Below the pieces are notes generated by a model. That model did not search any database and was not told where the DNA came from. It was given only the letters and a program-made list of their open reading frames with translations. Below are positions 1 to 7,365 of a DNA stretch of 64,000 bases, piece by piece. Made by a program: the position numbers and the translations under genes. The DNA is taken from NCBI GenBank assembly GCA_013285445.1, contig CP053448.1:3083530-3147529 (forward strand). Reading direction: 5' to 3'. Source of the DNA: Pseudomonadota bacterium. Its GTDB lineage: Bacteria; Pseudomonadota; Gammaproteobacteria; Xanthomonadales; Wenzhouxiangellaceae. Each line of letters begins with the position of its first letter. Positions within the stretch are counted from its first letter, which is position 1.

Positions 1-3000
1 ATCAGCCATCGCGGCTTGCCCGTCGCATCGTAGAAATACAACACTGCAAACAGCACATCCCCCTGCTGGTAGACCGTCAGACCCCAGCCTTCATCGGCAG
101 GACCTGCGAACCAATGGCCGGTGAAGTCGGGACTCGGCGGTGCACCGCCCACAATCAGGGGTTCCACGCACCAGTCGCCGGACTCGCCGTCGATTTCCCA
201 GCCGAACCGGGCCAGCGATAGCGCAGTCGAGCGATCGGTGCCGTCGGCGCAGGCAGCAGAGTCCTCCTCCACACCAAACTCCAGCTCGACCCTGCCGACA
301 CCTGTTGCGGTCTGAGGCGGCGAATCGGCAGCATCGTAGCTGACCCGCAGCAACTCGCCGCTGAATACGTCACCCACGACCTTGCCAATGGCAATGAACC
401 ACTCTGGCGTGCCGTCGTCACCGTAGGAATAGAAGGTCAGGAAATAGAGCTCGCCGGAGCGCTGGAAATCCATGCCGTGACCATTTCTGGAGCGATCGAA
501 CAGCATGCCTAGCACCGGCTCATCGGCGCTCGAACTGGCATCGTTGTCTGCCAGGATCTGACCACGCAGCTCACCGTCGGGATGTGCGTTGGTGCGAACC
601 AGCAGATAAAGCGTGCTGTCGAGCAGCCGCCCGACCAGCGAAGGCGTCAGCGGCGCCTCGTCCGAGCCGGTCCAGCTCCCGATCAGGGTATGGTGCCCGG
701 CATTGACGGACAGATCAGGCGCGGTGCCGCTTTCGTCCATGATGGTCCATGCCACCGAGCCATTGTCCAGATAGGAACCGCGGCGAATCTCGATACCGAT
801 CACATCATCTTCGCTGTCTGCCGGGGTTTGGGTGCCGTCGAGATCAAGACCGGGCAGCTTGATGACATAGTCCAGCACACGACCGTCCACATCCAGACCA
901 AACCACGCCTTGCCGATATTCTGCGAAACGACTCCCGGCACCACCTGCTGTCCACTGGGCACCGCGGCAAGCCCACAAGCCGGCACCGCGCCGCTACCGA
1001 CCAACGGCCCCCGGATTACGGCATCGCAGACATTAAATACACGACCCGCGTTGTCCACCTCGCTGTCGAGCTCACCGTAGTTATCCAGGCGACCACCCTC
1101 TTTGACTTCGGTCTGCCCCGGACCGTCGAGCAGACCGCGATTGGACAGCCGGCCAAAAAGGTTCAACGTGGCGTTGTTGCGCAATGAACCGGCATTCGCC
1201 AGGCCAGCACTGTCGGCGATGTTCCAGGTGCCGCTATTCGTGGTGGCTGAAGACTGATGGAGGTGGATCGCGCCGGTCTGCTCGATCACGCCGTCGTTGG
1301 TGATCTGCCCCTTGCTCTCCACAGCACCCCCTCCTTCGAGCCGGCCCTGAATCGAAATGCTGCCGCGGTTGTCGATCAAACCGGTGTTGCGCAGCACGGC
1401 ATTGGTGGAGATCACGATGCTGCCCTCGTTGTAGAGGAGCCCGTTGACAAGCAGCCTGTTTCCGGAATCAACCGTTAGCGTTTCGCCTTCGTTGACCCTC
1501 AATAAATCGCCCTGGCTGGCGGCGGCAGACTTCAACCCCCCGATCCTGGCCTGATCCGCTGCCTCACCAATGTCGAGGATATAGGTGATGGGCGTTCCGA
1601 ACAACTCGCCAAACACGCCGATGGTGAGCTCAACACCCTGCGCGCTGCCGTCGGTGCTGAAGCGACCCTGAATCGTCGAGTAAACAGCCGGAAAGCCGGC
1701 AACCGGTGTAATGCTGGTGGCAAAAAAATCCCCGTTTGATTCCACCCAGCCGCGCAGCGGGAATCCATCGCCACTGCCTTCGATCAGCAAATCGGAACCG
1801 TCACGAGTGATGGTCATACCGAATCCGGGCGGCTGGACACAGCAACTGTGGCCGGCAGGATCATCAATCTCAACGACCGTAACCGGCTCAGTGACTGTCT
1901 GCGGAGGTGTGCCTACATATTTCTGGCAATACGCGGTCACGAGTTCACGTCCGTCGGGGAACTCGAGAAAACCGTCACCGTCCTTGTCCGACATCAGGCT
2001 GAACTCGAACCCCTGGCCTGCGCCAAGCGAGGAATCGTTGGCATCGCCCTGGTGGGTTTGCGCCAGATCAGACGCCGTCACTGTCCACGGCAACCCGCCA
2101 GAGATGCCTGCCGCCACCAGCTCCACGGCATGCGAGCCGCCGTTGGGATAGGTGTAGACGACTTCGCAGTCCTGACCGTCGCGCATGGAGTTCACCAGGT
2201 CGGCAATGCCGAGGGTCTTGCCAAAGGGCTTGGAGCGGGCCGTATTGCCATTGACCGTTTCGGTCAGATCACCGGAAGTGAAATCCCCGTTCGGCGAACT
2301 GCCGGATTTGCCGAAATGGCGCGTCTGGATGTCCTCGTGCAGGCCGTTCCTGGCCAGGAATTTCAGCTTACCCTTCAGTCCCCAGGTGCCCGTGGCCCCG
2401 GCGTTGGTTCGGCTGGTCACTGACGGCGCCCGGGTCGTTTCGGCTTCGACATCACCGACCAGCGAACCATCGCTGTTGCCGTTGGGCGCCAGGCCCGGCA
2501 CGTGTGATTGAGGCAGGTTGAGTCCGGTGGTGTTTTCCAGATACTGCAAGCTGTTGGCAATGGCCATCGGCATGCACTGATTACGGGCCGCATTGACGTT
2601 CGGATGACCGCGCTGGATCACCTGAACGCTGGCGCGATCCAGTACCGGCTGGGGAATGGCGGCAACCGCCGGGTCGGGCGGTGGCTCGACGACCGGCTCG
2701 GGCAGCCCGCCGACACTCAGCGGTGCAGGGGTCACCTCGTAGGTATAGAAATCCAGCATCACATCTGCGTTGCTCGTAATAATGCCAGACGAGAAAGTCA
2801 CGGAGAGCTCGAGCGACACCACGTCGGTACCGGTCTGCGCTTCCAGCGGGAAAAAGGACATCATCTCGGGGTAGGGATAGTCTTCCTCGCTGAAAACCGG
2901 CATGTTGCGGATCAGCCAGCTGTCGTTGCGCACCACGTTGAGGAAACCGCTTTCGGATCCGGCGCTTTGGCGGACCATTGCCAGGTCCACAGCCATGATC

Positions 3001-3182
3001 CCCGTCCCGGTGTCGCTGACCGGTTGCGGCAAGCCAGGCCAATCGACCTGGCTGAAAGTCACCCCGTTGCCGGGCTGCAGCGATATGACTTCAGAGGTCT
3101 GCAGTTCGGCGGCAAGCCCTGCCGGCTGGACACTGAGCAACAACGCGGCGATGAACAGGTTTCGGCTGAGAAGGTACGGCAT
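1..3182 (-). CDS. Large secreted multidomain protein with CHRD domain (3' end outside window)
   Basis: One uninterrupted frame of 1060 codons runs off the left edge. It opens with a signal peptide (residues 1-25, hydrophobic IAALLLSVQPAGLAA). Residues 200-355 resemble a papain/C39-like fold: NQCMPMAIANSL places Cys203, and GGSHAVELVAAG places His351. A calcium-loop-like DKDGDGFLEF lies near residue 400. Residues 560-717 are short Asn/Gly-rich repeats of the beta-helix type. Residues 770-878 form a CHRD domain, with RTNAHPDGELRGQI ending at about 877. The last visible part has two Trp/Gly-rich repeats (GHWFAGPADEGWGL). The start at 3182 is chosen because it gives the signal peptide. A small hairpin (3200-3216) sits in the leader, and IS66 is inserted just upstream. 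No function is known; the peptidase idea is inference. Confidence 0.8.
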   Translation of the reverse strand, partial: MPYLLSRNLFIAALLLSVQPAGLAAELQTSEVISLQPGNGVTFSQVDWPGLPQPVSDTGTGIMAVDLAMVRQSAGSESGFLNVVRNDSWLIRNMPVFSEEDYPYPEMMSFFPLEAQTGTDVVSLELSVTFSSGIITSNADVMLDFYTYEVTPAPLSVGGLPEPVVEPPPDPAVAAIPQPVLDRASVQVIQRGHPNVNAARNQCMPMAIANSLQYLENTTGLNLPQSHVPGLAPNGNSDGSLVGDVEAETTRAPSVTSRTNAGATGTWGLKGKLKFLARNGLHEDIQTRHFGKSGSSPNGDFTSGDLTETVNGNTARSKPFGKTLGIADLVNSMRDGQDCEVVYTYPNGGSHAVELVAAGISGGLPWTVTASDLAQTHQGDANDSSLGAGQGFEFSLMSDKDGDGFLEFPDGRELVTAYCQKYVGTPPQTVTEPVTVVEIDDPAGHSCCVQPPGFGMTITRDGSDLLIEGSGDGFPLRGWVESNGDFFATSITPVAGFPAVYSTIQGRFSTDGSAQGVELTIGVFGELFGTPITYILDIGEAADQARIGGLKSAAASQGDLLRVNEGETLTVDSGNRLLVNGLLYNEGSIVISTNAVLRNTGLIDNRGSISIQGRLEGGGAVESKGQITNDGVIEQTGAIHLHQSSATTNSGTWNIADSAGLANAGSLRNNATLNLFGRLSNRGLLDGPGQTEVKEGGRLDNYGELDSEVDNAGRVFNVCDAVIRGPLVGSGAVPACGLAAVPSGQQVVPGVVSQNIGKAWFGLDVDGRVLDYVIKLPGLDLDGTQTPADSEDDVIGIEIRRGSYLDNGSVAWTIMDESGTAPDLSVNAGHHTLIGSWTGSDEAPLTPSLVGRLLDSTLYLLVRTNAHPDGELRGQILADNDASSSADEPVLGMLFDRSRNGHGMDFQRSGELYFLTFYSYGDDGTPEWFIAIGKVVGDVFSGELLRVSYDAADSPPQTATGVGRVELEFGVEEDSAACADGTDRSTALSLARFGWEIDGESGDWCVEPLIVGGAPPSPDFTGHWFAGPADEGWGLTVYQQGDVLFAVLYFYDATGKPRWL

Positions 3183-3222
3183 CAGCAAACACCGGCCGAG
3201 GTAGGTTGGCCCTACCTTACAC

Positions 3223-3230
3223 GCCCAATC
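3223..3230. repeat. Left 8-bp target site duplication of IS66 element
   Basis: GCCCAATC directly precedes the left inverted repeat and recurs at 5559-5566 directly after the right one. Eight bases is the normal IS66-family duplication length, so both ends of the insertion are fixed to the base. Confidence 0.95.
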
Positions 3231-3248
3231 GTAAGCGCCTACGAACCG
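3231..3248 (+). repeat. IS66 left terminal inverted repeat
   Basis: Begins GTAAGCGCCTACGAACC. It matches the reverse complement of 5541-5558 at 15 of 18 positions, with the outermost 12 bases identical. Confidence 0.92.
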
Positions 3249-3314
3249 ACACTCTTCTCAACGACGCATAGATCACTATGCTGATTCCATCGATTTTCAG
3301 GATGGAGCAAGCAA

Positions 3315-3626
3315 GTGAGCAGACGTTACCTCAAAGCCGATCAGTGGCGAGAGCTGATCGCGCAGCAGGCTGCCGGCGCAGAGTCGGTGGCTGAGTTCTG
3401 TCAGCGCCATGGCCTGACACCGAAGTCCTTCTACCGGCGCCGCAAGGCGCTGCGCGAGGCGGATACGCATCAGGGCCTGGTCGCGGTCGCGCCGCCGATG
3501 CCGTCTCAGCTCACCGGCCAGATAGCGGTGTCGTGGCGCGGTGTCGCGCTGGAGCTTCCAAGCTCGGCTTGTCCGGCCTGGGTCGCCCAACTGATGCGGG
3601 AGCTGGCCGATGCGTCTGTTTCGTGA
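3315..3626 (+). CDS. tnpA: IS66 family accessory protein TnpA
   Basis: A 103-residue protein starting at GTG, with an N-terminal helix-turn-helix (WRELIAQQAAGAESVAEF then CQRHGLTPKSFYRRRKAL) typical of the first gene of IS66 elements. It is required together with TnpB for efficient transposition in characterised IS66 elements (IS679 is the model), but is not itself the DDE enzyme. Its 3' end overlaps tnpB by 17 bases, so the two are probably translationally coupled. Confidence 0.9.
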   Translation: MSRRYLKADQWRELIAQQAAGAESVAEFCQRHGLTPKSFYRRRKALREADTHQGLVAVAPPMPSQLTGQIAVSWRGVALELPSSACPAWVAQLMRELADASVS

Positions 3627-3993
3627 CCTGCCCAAGGTTTACCTGCACCGCGACGTGGTGGACTTTCGCAAGTCCATTGACGGCCTGGCGGCCATCGTCG
3701 AGCAGCAGATGGCCCTGGATCCGTTCGCCGATGCGCTGTACGTGTTCTGCAACCGCCACCGCGACCGGCTCAAGGTGCTCTACTGGGACCAGACCGGCTT
3801 TTGCCTCTGGTACAAGCGCCTGGAGAAGGCGAAGTTCCAGTGGCCGCGCAAGCATGCCGACGGCGTGATCCGCTGGGGCGAGCGTGAGTTCAACTGGCTG
3901 CTCGAGGGTTTTGATGTGATGCGCATGCAGGGCCATCAACAACTGCACTTTTCGGCCACTAATTCGTTGATTGGTGGTGCTTCATGCTATTGA
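3610..3993 (+). CDS. tnpB: IS66 family accessory protein TnpB (Orf2)
   Basis: A 127-residue protein of the IS66 Orf2 family (PF05717). The family landmarks are clear: VYLHRDVVDFRKSIDGLA near the N-terminus, LYVFCNRHRDRLKVLYWDQ in the middle, and a WKRLE-type segment (YKRLEKAKFQWPR) followed by FNWLLEGFD. The last roughly 15 residues (after HQQLHFSATN) run a little past the usual family length. The start lies inside tnpA, and tnpC follows 18 bp downstream of the stop. Confidence 0.92.
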   Translation: MRLFRDLPKVYLHRDVVDFRKSIDGLAAIVEQQMALDPFADALYVFCNRHRDRLKVLYWDQTGFCLWYKRLEKAKFQWPRKHADGVIRWGEREFNWLLEGFDVMRMQGHQQLHFSATNSLIGGASCY

Positions 3994-4011
3994 TTATGCT
4001 ATACTTTCTGC

Positions 4012-5550
4012 ATGTCGTCGGCCGTCAACAAAGCCTCTGTTGCAGATCCCTCAACGGCCGATCAGATCGCCGCTCTCCAGGCGCAGCTGGCCAGCCAGCA
4101 GGCAACCCTCGAGGCGCGCGAAGCGCGCATTCATCAGCTCGAAGAGATCATCCGCACTTTCCAGCGCAAGACCTTTGCCGGCACCAGCGAGCAGGCCAGT
4201 GCAGATCAGCTGGGCCTGTTCAACGAAGCCGAGGAGATCGCGGCAAGCGAGCCCCCCGAGGTCGCTGTCAAGCCGCACTCTCGCCAGCGTCGGGGCCGGC
4301 CGGCCCTGCCGCCGGAGCTGCCGCGCGAGGAAGTCATTCACGACCTGCCCGAGGCCGACAAGGTCTGTCCGCACGATGGTGCGGTTCTGGAGCGCATCGG
4401 CGAGGAGACCTCCGAGCAGCTCGATATCATTCCGGCGAGCGTCAAGGTCATCCGCCACGTCCGGCTGAAGTACGCCTGCCCCTGCTGCGAAGGGCATGTG
4501 GCCACCGCCACCAAGCCCGCCCAGCCGCTGGGCAAGTCGATGGCCGCACCGGGCCTGCTGGCCTACATCGCCACGGCCAAGTACGTCGACGCCCTGCCGC
4601 TGTACCGACAGATTCAGCAGTTCGCGCGGCTGGGCGTCGAGCTCGACCGCACCACCCTGGCCAACTGGATGATCCGCTGCGGCAAGCTGGTCCAGCCCCT
4701 GATCAATCGTCTGACCGAGCAGATCCTCGAAGCCCCGGTCATCGGCATGGACGAGACCACCGTCCAGGTCCTCGACGAACCCGGCAAGCCGGCACGAAGC
4801 AACAGCTACATGTGGGTCATGGGATCTGGCCCACCAGGGCAGCGGCTGCGGGTCTATCACTACGAAGCCAGTCGTGCCGGCGATGTGCCCGTGGCGCGCC
4901 TGGAAGGCTTCTCCGGTGCCCTGATGGCCGACGCCTATTCCGGCTATGGCGCGGCCTGTCGAGACCATGGCATCACCCGTCTGGGCTGCTGGGCCCATGC
5001 CCGGCGCAAGTTCTTCGATGCCGCCAAGCTCCAGCCAAAGGGCAAGATCGGACGCCCGGATCAGGCCCTGGCGCTGATCGGCAAGCTCTACCGGATCGAG
5101 CGCGAAGCCCAGGCGCTGAACCCGACCGAGCGCCACCGCTTGCGCCAGGACAAGTCACAGCCCGTCATCGACCAGCTGAACGCCTGGTTGACCACGACAC
5201 TGCCGCGTGTCGCGCCAAAGACCAAGCTGGGCGAAGCGCTTCAGTACCTGCACAACCAATGGCCAGCGCTGGTGCGCTACCTCGACGATGGCCGCTACCC
5301 GATCGACAACAACGCCATCGAAAACGCCATCCGGCCGTTCGCCATCGGCCGCAAGAACTGGCTGTTCTCCAAGTCACCAGCGGGCGCTCGCGCCAGCGCC
5401 AACCTCTACAGCCTGATCGAAACCGCCAAGGGCCACGCCATCGAGCCCTATGCCTACCTGCGTCAGGTTTTTCAAGAGCTGCCACTGGCCGAAACCATCG
5501 ACGATATTGACGCATTACTGCCGGGCAACGTCAAGGGTGGGGATTTGTAG
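4012..5550 (+). CDS. tnpC: IS66 family transposase TnpC (DDE enzyme)
   Basis: The 512-residue catalytic transposase. In order: an N-terminal coiled coil (AALQAQLASQQATLEAREAR), a C-x2-C zinc-binding segment (KYACPCCEGHV, about residues 150-160), and the RNase H-like DDE core. The core shows GMDETTVQVL with Asp247, LMADAYSGYG with Asp307, and DNNAIENAIRPFAIGRKNW with Glu437. The IS66 C-terminal domain follows (AYLRQVFQELP). No stop or frameshift is seen. The right inverted repeat overlaps its stop codon. Confidence 0.96.
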   Translation: MSSAVNKASVADPSTADQIAALQAQLASQQATLEAREARIHQLEEIIRTFQRKTFAGTSEQASADQLGLFNEAEEIAASEPPEVAVKPHSRQRRGRPALPPELPREEVIHDLPEADKVCPHDGAVLERIGEETSEQLDIIPASVKVIRHVRLKYACPCCEGHVATATKPAQPLGKSMAAPGLLAYIATAKYVDALPLYRQIQQFARLGVELDRTTLANWMIRCGKLVQPLINRLTEQILEAPVIGMDETTVQVLDEPGKPARSNSYMWVMGSGPPGQRLRVYHYEASRAGDVPVARLEGFSGALMADAYSGYGAACRDHGITRLGCWAHARRKFFDAAKLQPKGKIGRPDQALALIGKLYRIEREAQALNPTERHRLRQDKSQPVIDQLNAWLTTTLPRVAPKTKLGEALQYLHNQWPALVRYLDDGRYPIDNNAIENAIRPFAIGRKNWLFSKSPAGARASANLYSLIETAKGHAIEPYAYLRQVFQELPLAETIDDIDALLPGNVKGGDL

Positions 5551-5558
5551 GCGCTTAC
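5541..5558 (-). repeat. IS66 right terminal inverted repeat
   Basis: On the minus strand this reads GTAAGCGCCTACAAATCC from 5558 inward, pairing with the left end at 3231-3248. It overlaps the tnpC stop codon. Confidence 0.92.
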
Positions 5559-5566
5559 GCCCAATC
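5559..5566. repeat. Right 8-bp target site duplication of IS66 element
   Basis: GCCCAATC is identical to 3223-3230. The next 189 bases (5567-5755), up to the TetR stop codon, hold no recognisable gene. They were originally contiguous with the upstream region of the gene starting at 3182. Confidence 0.95.
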
Positions 5567-5755
5567 CGCTGAATTCCAGCAAGATCCCGGACTGTGCCCG
5601 AAATGCTCATCGACCCGGACTTCTCCGGATTCTGCCCTGTCCTGGGGAAACTCGGAAATCACCCTGCGTGGGCGCCACGACTCCATGCGGTCCATGGTGC
5701 GGCCGTGCAGTCACAGCCGGCACAGCGGCTGAATGTGATGCGCCTTGCCGCCCGG

Positions 5756-6355
5756 TCAATCGTGCTGCTCGATCAGCGTATCGATGACATGGCGCACATA
5801 GGCGTCGAACGCCGGGTCGTCCTTGTCCGGCACCAGCCGCTGGGCCTGCAGGTGCAAATAGCCGACATAGGACGAATACATCAGGTTGGCGCGCTGGCGG
5901 GCCGCATCCCTGTCCAGACCCAGCTCCCCGAGTGTACCGGCCAGGTAGCTGATGCGACGGCGCGTCACCCGCCGCAGCACCGGCCCGATGCGCGGATCGT
6001 CGGGCGTTGCGCACAGCGCCACGTAGATGCGGTGAGTCAGCGTCTGGCGGCTGGTGCGCCAGACAAACTCGGCCAGGCGCTCGGCCGGCTGCGTGTCGGC
6101 CCGGAGCGCCTGCCGGATATGCTGCCGGTCCTGGTTTTCCCAGCGATCCAGCGCGCGCGCCAGCAGCTCGTCGCGCCCGGGAAAATGCCAGTAGAAACTG
6201 CCCTTGGTGATTTTCAGGCGGCGGGCCAGGGGCTCGACCCGCAGCGCACCGATGCCGGCCTCGGCAATCAGCTCCAGTGCTGCCCGCTCCCAGTCCGCCG
6301 GCGTCAGCGGCACGCGCTCCCCCGCCGGGGACGCGCCTGTCTTCAGATTGACCAT
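5756..6355 (-). CDS. TetR/AcrR family transcriptional regulator
   Basis: A 199-residue protein with the N-terminal TetR DNA-binding domain. The helix-turn-helix is LRVEPLARRLKITKGSFYWH, followed by the usual F-x-x-R-DELL motif (FPGRDELLARAL). The C-terminal two thirds is the helical ligand-binding and dimerisation region and does not reveal the ligand. It is divergent from the hydrolase-fadE operon, with a perfect 17-bp palindrome midway between the two starts. The simplest reading is a repressor of itself and of that operon, responding to an acyl-CoA or fatty-acid signal; the ligand is inference. Confidence 0.9.
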   Translation of the reverse strand: MVNLKTGASPAGERVPLTPADWERAALELIAEAGIGALRVEPLARRLKITKGSFYWHFPGRDELLARALDRWENQDRQHIRQALRADTQPAERLAEFVWRTSRQTLTHRIYVALCATPDDPRIGPVLRRVTRRRISYLAGTLGELGLDRDAARQRANLMYSSYVGYLHLQAQRLVPDKDDPAFDAYVRHVIDTLIEQHD

Positions 6356-6413
6356 GATGGAACCGATGGTACTGCATTCTGTCCCTCAAAAGGGGTGGTA
6401 ACGCCCTTGTCTG

Positions 6414-6430
6414 TGGTTCACAATGAACCA
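6414..6430. promoter_or_regulatory. Putative TetR operator
   Basis: TGGTTCA-CAA-TGAACCA is a perfect inverted repeat with 7-bp arms and a 3-bp centre. It lies in the divergent intergenic region 58 bp from the TetR start and 50 bp from the hydrolase start, and ends 14 bp before the hydrolase -35 element. Size, symmetry and position fit a TetR-family operator. Binding is inferred. Confidence 0.65.
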
Positions 6431-6444
6431 ATATGTGAGACTAA

Positions 6445-6473
6445 TTGACTAAATGGGTACCTCAACCCATACT
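6445..6473 (+). promoter_or_regulatory. Sigma-70-type promoter of the hydrolase-fadE operon
   Basis: TTGACT (6445-6450) and CATACT (6468-6473) are separated by exactly 17 bases. Transcription would start at about 6480, immediately before the ATG at 6481, so the message would be leaderless or nearly so. No Shine-Dalgarno sequence is visible before that ATG, which supports the idea. Confidence 0.6.
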
Positions 6474-6480
6474 CTGCCGT

Positions 6481-7365
6481 ATGGAAGCTGTTCGCAAACT
6501 CAACGACGATATTCGGCGCCGCCAGATCTGGACCGATGACGGGATTCGACTGAGCCTGCGCTATTACGGCCATGAGCGGGCGCCCTGCGTGCTCATGGCG
6601 CATGGATTCGGCCAGACCCAGTATGCCTGGGAGAAAACGGGCTGGCAGCTCGCCGCCGCCGGCTGGCAGGCGGTCAGCTACGATGCGCGCGGGCACGGCG
6701 AGAGTGATCGGGCCCCGAGCGGGGAATACGATTTCGAGCAGTTCATCGAGGATTTCCGGCGCGTGTGCGCCTCGCTACCCAATCGACCGGCGGTCATCGG
6801 CGCTTCGATGGGCGGGCTGACCGCGCTGCTGGCGCATTCGGAAAAGCCCAAGGTCGACCTGTCGTCGCTGGTGCTGGTGGATATTGCACCGCGCTGGGAC
6901 GACAACGGGGTCGAAGCCATGCTTGCCTTCATGCGCCAGAACCCCAAGGGTTTCCCAACGCTGGAAGCCGCCACCGAGGCGATCCGCGGCTTTCTGCCGC
7001 ATCGTCGCCACAACGGCTCGGGCAGCAGCGTCGACCGCAACCTCCGCCAGGGGGATGACGGCCGCTGGTACTGGCACTGGGATCCGGCCATGCTGGCCCT
7101 GGCCGAGAAGGGCTCCAACCTGCAGACCCGGCTGAAGTCGGCGTCCCGGCGACTCAAGATCCCGACCTTGCTGGTGGCCGGCGGGCAGAGCGAAATGATC
7201 GGTGAGGCGCATATCCAGGAATTCCTCAAGCTCGCTCCGCATGCCGAACAGGCCACCATCGAGGATGCCGGGCACATGGTCGCCGGCGACCGCAACGATC
7301 ACTTCATGGGCGCGGTCACGCCCTTTCTGAAGCGCCAGACTGCGCAAGGAGCCACCCAGTCATGA
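6481..7365 (+). CDS. Alpha/beta hydrolase
   Basis: A 294-residue alpha/beta-hydrolase fold protein. The oxyanion-hole motif is MAHGFGQTQYAW, the nucleophile elbow GASMGG places Ser109, and the catalytic His lies in EDAGHMVAGD near the C-terminus. The ATG at 6481 is preferred over an upstream TTG at 6445, because that TTG coincides with the -35 element. The stop overlaps the fadE start (ATGA), so the two are co-transcribed and coupled. Context suggests an acyl-ester or acyl-CoA substrate, for example a thioesterase or lipase-like role feeding beta-oxidation; the exact substrate cannot be read from sequence. Confidence 0.88.
   Translation: MEAVRKLNDDIRRRQIWTDDGIRLSLRYYGHERAPCVLMAHGFGQTQYAWEKTGWQLAAAGWQAVSYDARGHGESDRAPSGEYDFEQFIEDFRRVCASLPNRPAVIGASMGGLTALLAHSEKPKVDLSSLVLVDIAPRWDDNGVEAMLAFMRQNPKGFPTLEAATEAIRGFLPHRRHNGSGSSVDRNLRQGDDGRWYWHWDPAMLALAEKGSNLQTRLKSASRRLKIPTLLVAGGQSEMIGEAHIQEFLKLAPHAEQATIEDAGHMVAGDRNDHFMGAVTPFLKRQTAQGATQS

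Larger units (their letters stand above)
3231..5558 (+). mobile_element. Complete IS66-family insertion sequence, 2328 bp
   Basis: The element carries the three-gene IS66 set (tnpA, tnpB, tnpC), all intact on the plus strand. Terminal inverted repeats begin GTAAGCGCCTAC at 3231 and, on the opposite strand, at 5558; 15 of the first 18 positions match. It is flanked by a perfect 8-bp duplication GCCCAATC. Intact genes, matched ends and a perfect duplication suggest a recent insertion that may still be active. It sits between the large secreted protein gene (start 3182, minus) and a TetR gene, 48 bp upstream of the former's start codon, so it probably separates that gene from its native promoter. 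Confidence 0.96.

Noticed and set aside
582..3284. Several plus-strand frames (for example 582-1187, 1848-2423, 2508-3284) opposite the first gene
   Set aside because: The minus strand is open for all 1060 codons with a signal peptide and a CHRD motif; the plus frames are short and overlap each other.
5594..6448. Open frame of 284 codons on the plus strand opposite the TetR gene
   Set aside because: No recognisable domain; the minus-strand frame is an unmistakable TetR regulator and the plus frame crosses the divergent promoter region.
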